Shown here in pieces: positions 5,782-7,736 of a stretch of DNA of 7,736 nucleotides (within the stretch, counting starts at the first letter, position 1; each line of letters opens with the position of its first letter). The notes beneath the pieces are model-generated. The model was not told the DNA's origin and did not search any database. It saw only the letters and a list, made by a program, of their open reading frames with translations. This DNA comes from Halobacteriales archaeon SW_9_67_25 (GTDB lineage: Archaea > Halobacteriota > Halobacteria > Halobacteriales > Haloarculaceae): contig PXSU01000155.1 of NCBI GenBank assembly GCA_003022745.1, positions 1 through 7,736 of the forward strand, read 5' to 3'. A program made the position numbers and the translations under genes.

Positions 5782-6882
5782 TCACTCCCCGGTCTGGAAT
5801 GCCACGGCCCGCGATTGCAATTCATCTACGCGCGGAACCTCCGTGACGTTCGAGAGGATGACCGACGCGGCGAGGCGCGAGGAACCAGGCCGGGGTTGGT
5901 CCCCGGCGAGCACTTCGACCGTGTCGGCTTCCTCTTCGAGCCAGTAGCGGGCACTCTCGAACCCGCGGCGCGAGCACGCGCTCGGCGGCCCCGACAGCAC
6001 GACCAGCACCCGCTCGGCGCTTGCGATTTCACAGGGCAGGGTCAGCCGGGAGTTGACCGCCCGCCGGACGAGCGAGTTCGTCCTGGCAGCGTCGGTCTCC
6101 TCCTCTTCCTGGTCGGTGCCAAGTAGCGACCGCAGCCAGGCCAGCAGTCCCGTGTCGGTCCCGATGTCTGTCGACGCGTAGCCGACCGAGGAGACGCCCC
6201 CGGTACCGAGGGCTCGCATGATGTCGCTGGAGTCGATCCGGTTTTCGGCCACGGACGCGCCGTCGAGTTCGCCCGCAGCGAGTGCCGACACGACACGCCT
6301 CGTCAGTTCGTCGTTCAACTCGGGATAGCGCTCCTCGAGCGACCCCTCCCCGGTGTGCCAGGCGTCGTTGTCGAACAGGAGGACGTTCTCGGCCTCCGAA
6401 ACGAACGACGGGAGCGACCGTGCCGCGTTCAGGGATCGCTCATCGCCCTCCCCGTCGTGGGGAAGAATCCCCAGCGCGTAGACCGGAACCTCGTAGATCG
6501 ATTGCAGGTGTTCGAGCAACACCGGCCCCACACCGCCGCCGGTGCCGCCACCCAGCCCCGCGACCAGGAGAATCGCGTCCAGGGCGTTCGTCTCGACGCC
6601 GTCGAACTCCCTGTAGATCTCGTTGCTCTCCTCGCGCGCGACGTCCGCCCCGGTGTCGATATCGCCCCCGGTGCCTTCGCCCCTGACGTCCGGGTGGGTA
6701 TCCCCGAGCAGTATCTGCCTGTCTGCAGGGACCGACGCGTACTCCTCGAAGGCCTCCGGCGAGGTGTCGAACACGAAGGCGTTGCCCTCCGAGAACGTTC
6801 GCTCGCGAGTGCCCTCGAGTCCGTGCATCCGGTCAACGATCCTGCCTCCGGCAGCGCCCGCACCGACGAGTCCGAATTTCAT
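5782..6882 (-). CDS. cetZ: CetZ-family tubulin-like protein, divergent and lacking the acidic C-terminal tail
   Basis: This 366-residue member of the FtsZ/tubulin superfamily, CetZ group, belongs to a family that controls cell shape and motility in haloarchaea. Landmarks are the N-terminal loop VGAGAAGGRIVD (6-17), the tubulin signature GLGGGTGGGVGP (109-120), the CetZ-like segment LNAARSLPSFVSEAENVLLF (151-170) with DNDAW (171-175), the T7-loop region AENRIDSSDIM (212-222) and the C-terminal NSRLTLPCE (277-285) and VILSNVTEVPRVDELQ (341-356). It starts at ATG 6882; upstream in-frame codons belong to the 35-base gap and the neighbouring gene. Compared with Haloferax CetZ1 as I recall it, the glutamine of GFGQAGG is replaced by alanine (residue 10), the usual Asn-Ser-Ala loop reads Asp-Thr-Ser, and the long acidic tail is absent. 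It is probably cotranscribed with the upstream cetZ copy. Confidence 0.9.
   Translation of the reverse strand: MKFGLVGAGAAGGRIVDRMHGLEGTRERTFSEGNAFVFDTSPEAFEEYASVPADRQILLGDTHPDVRGEGTGGDIDTGADVAREESNEIYREFDGVETNALDAILLVAGLGGGTGGGVGPVLLEHLQSIYEVPVYALGILPHDGEGDERSLNAARSLPSFVSEAENVLLFDNDAWHTGEGSLEERYPELNDELTRRVVSALAAGELDGASVAENRIDSSDIMRALGTGGVSSVGYASTDIGTDTGLLAWLRSLLGTDQEEEETDAARTNSLVRRAVNSRLTLPCEIASAERVLVVLSGPPSACSRRGFESARYWLEEEADTVEVLAGDQPRPGSSRLAASVILSNVTEVPRVDELQSRAVAFQTGE
6038..6071. repeat. 34-base exact repeat shared by the two cetZ genes (copy in the downstream gene)
   Basis: This segment is identical to 7252-7285 and encodes part of VRRAVNSRLTL in both cetZ genes. Identity includes third codon positions, which points to a fairly recent duplication or gene conversion between the paralogues. 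Confidence 0.8.
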
Positions 6883-6917
6883 TGGTGTGACCTGCGTGAG
6901 AGCTTCATCGGGACGCC

Positions 6918-7736
6918 TTAGATGACCGGGTCGAGTTCGTCGTCGTCGTCGGTGATCAGGTCCTGTATCTCCTCCTCGCGGACCGACTCCTGCTCTCTGA
7001 TCTTGTCCTGTGCGTCGACAGCCTGGGACTGGATCTCGTCGATCCGCGGCGTCTCCGTCACGTTCGAGAGCAACACGACCGCCGCGATGGCCGTCGACCC
7101 CTCGCGCGGGTCGTCCCCGGCGAGCACTTCGACGGTGTCGGCCTCCCGTTCGAGCCACCGGCGTGCCTCCTCGAGTCCCTTCCGCGAGAACGCCTCGGGG
7201 GCCCCCGACAGGACGATCAGCGCCCGCTCTGCGCTTGACACCTCGCAGGGGAGGGTCAGCCGGGAGTTGACCGCCCGCCGGACGATGCCCTTGATCTTCG
7301 CCGCGTCGCCGGCACCGTCCGTGGGATCGCTTCCGTCCTCCCGGAAGCGCCCGAGAATGCCGCCGTGTTCGTTGACCTGTGTCTTCGCGTAGCCGATCGA
7401 GGAGATACCGCCAGTGTCGAGTGTCCGCATGATGTCGCTGGAGTCCATTGCGTTCTCGGCGATTTCCGAGATGTCACGCTCCCCGGCCGCGAGCAGTGTC
7501 ACGATCCGTGTGGCCAGTTCCTCGTTCATCTCCTCGTAGCCCTCCTCTATCGTCTGTTCGCGCGCCCGCCAGGCGTCGTTGTCGAACACGACCAGGTTGT
7601 CGACCTTCTCGACGAACGATTGCAGCGAACGGGCAGCGTTCAGTGCCGGCCGCCCCCCCTCGTACTTGCCCGGGAGGACGGCGACCCCGTAGACCGGTTC
7701 GTCGTACATCGCGTTGAGTTCGTCGATGACGACCGG
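6918..7736 (-). CDS. cetZ: CetZ-family tubulin-like protein, C-terminal part (5' end outside window)
   Basis: 272 residues are visible; the N-terminal nucleotide-binding half, including the GGGTGGG signature, lies beyond the window. The visible part begins PVVIDELNAMYDEPVYG and contains LNAARSLQSFVEKVDNLVVF with DNDAW, the T7-loop region AENAMDSSDIM, TLDTGGISSIGYA, NSRLTLPCE and LLSNVTETPRIDEIQ. It ends with a charged helix and the acidic tail DLITDDDDELDPVI, a form typical of canonical CetZ proteins. Its TAA (6918-6920) is 35 bases before the ATG of the next cetZ on the same strand, so the two likely form an operon with this copy first. By eye about 70 percent of residues match the second copy over the roughly 93-residue segment starting VRRAVNSRL. 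It looks intact. Confidence 0.92.
   Translation of the reverse strand, partial: PVVIDELNAMYDEPVYGVAVLPGKYEGGRPALNAARSLQSFVEKVDNLVVFDNDAWRAREQTIEEGYEEMNEELATRIVTLLAAGERDISEIAENAMDSSDIMRTLDTGGISSIGYAKTQVNEHGGILGRFREDGSDPTDGAGDAAKIKGIVRRAVNSRLTLPCEVSSAERALIVLSGAPEAFSRKGLEEARRWLEREADTVEVLAGDDPREGSTAIAAVVLLSNVTETPRIDEIQSQAVDAQDKIREQESVREEEIQDLITDDDDELDPVI
7252..7285. repeat. 34-base exact repeat shared by the two cetZ genes (copy in the upstream gene)
   Basis: This is the partner of 6038-6071, in the same orientation and reading frame within the other cetZ gene. It could serve as a site of recombination that would fuse the two genes. Confidence 0.8.

Noticed and set aside
6883..7158. N-terminal extension of the downstream cetZ to position 7158
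   Set aside because: The extension overlaps the end of the upstream cetZ in another frame and is Arg-rich; family proteins start at the MKFGLVGAG segment (ATG 6882).
1..7736. CRISPR array, defence system, prophage or complete insertion sequence
   Set aside because: No regularly spaced repeats, transposase, integrase, nuclease or phage genes were found; only two short inverted-repeat elements without coding capacity.

Overview
The window looks like chromosomal DNA from a halophilic archaeon (class Halobacteria). It is GC-rich and its proteins are acidic. Promoters carry TATA-like boxes about 25-30 bases before start codons with little or no leader. The gene content is also typical: archaeal NMN adenylyltransferase, a SAM-hydroxide adenosyltransferase relative, an MscS channel, an HtpX protease and CetZ tubulin-like proteins. 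I cannot name the genus from sequence alone.

Layout. The left end (1-938, + strand) holds the 3' end of nadM, overlapped by a SAM adenosyltransferase gene that is frameshifted and lacks its central conserved segment. A decayed mscS remnant lies convergent to it (951-1358, - strand). It is bordered by a 78-base element with 14-base terminal inverted repeats (1374-1455). From 1611 to 3762 three intact - strand genes follow: a conserved protein that resembles a glycoside-hydrolase-type barrel, a 24-residue single-helix membrane peptide, and htpX. A second copy of the repeat (2768-2846) starts one base after the htpX stop codon. A divergent region of about 330 bases (3763-4096) contains the htpX promoter and, on the other strand, a possible structured leader for the lysine/diaminopimelate genes dapA and dapB (4097-5769). 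At the right end, two tandem cetZ paralogues run on the - strand (5782 to beyond 7736) and converge on dapB with a 12-base gap.

How the genes relate. dapA and dapB overlap by ATGA and encode consecutive steps from aspartate semialdehyde towards diaminopimelate and lysine. nadM and the SAM adenosyltransferase gene are likewise translationally overlapped. The two cetZ genes look like a duplication: the upstream copy keeps the acidic C-terminal tail, while the downstream copy has lost it and has altered nucleotide-binding loops.

Most notable points are the dapA leader, where one 8-base strand has two perfect alternative partners; the two adjacent decayed genes; the paired short inverted-repeat elements; the divergent, tailless CetZ; and the tiny membrane peptide. 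I found no CRISPR array, tRNA, rRNA, complete insertion sequence or clear defence system.
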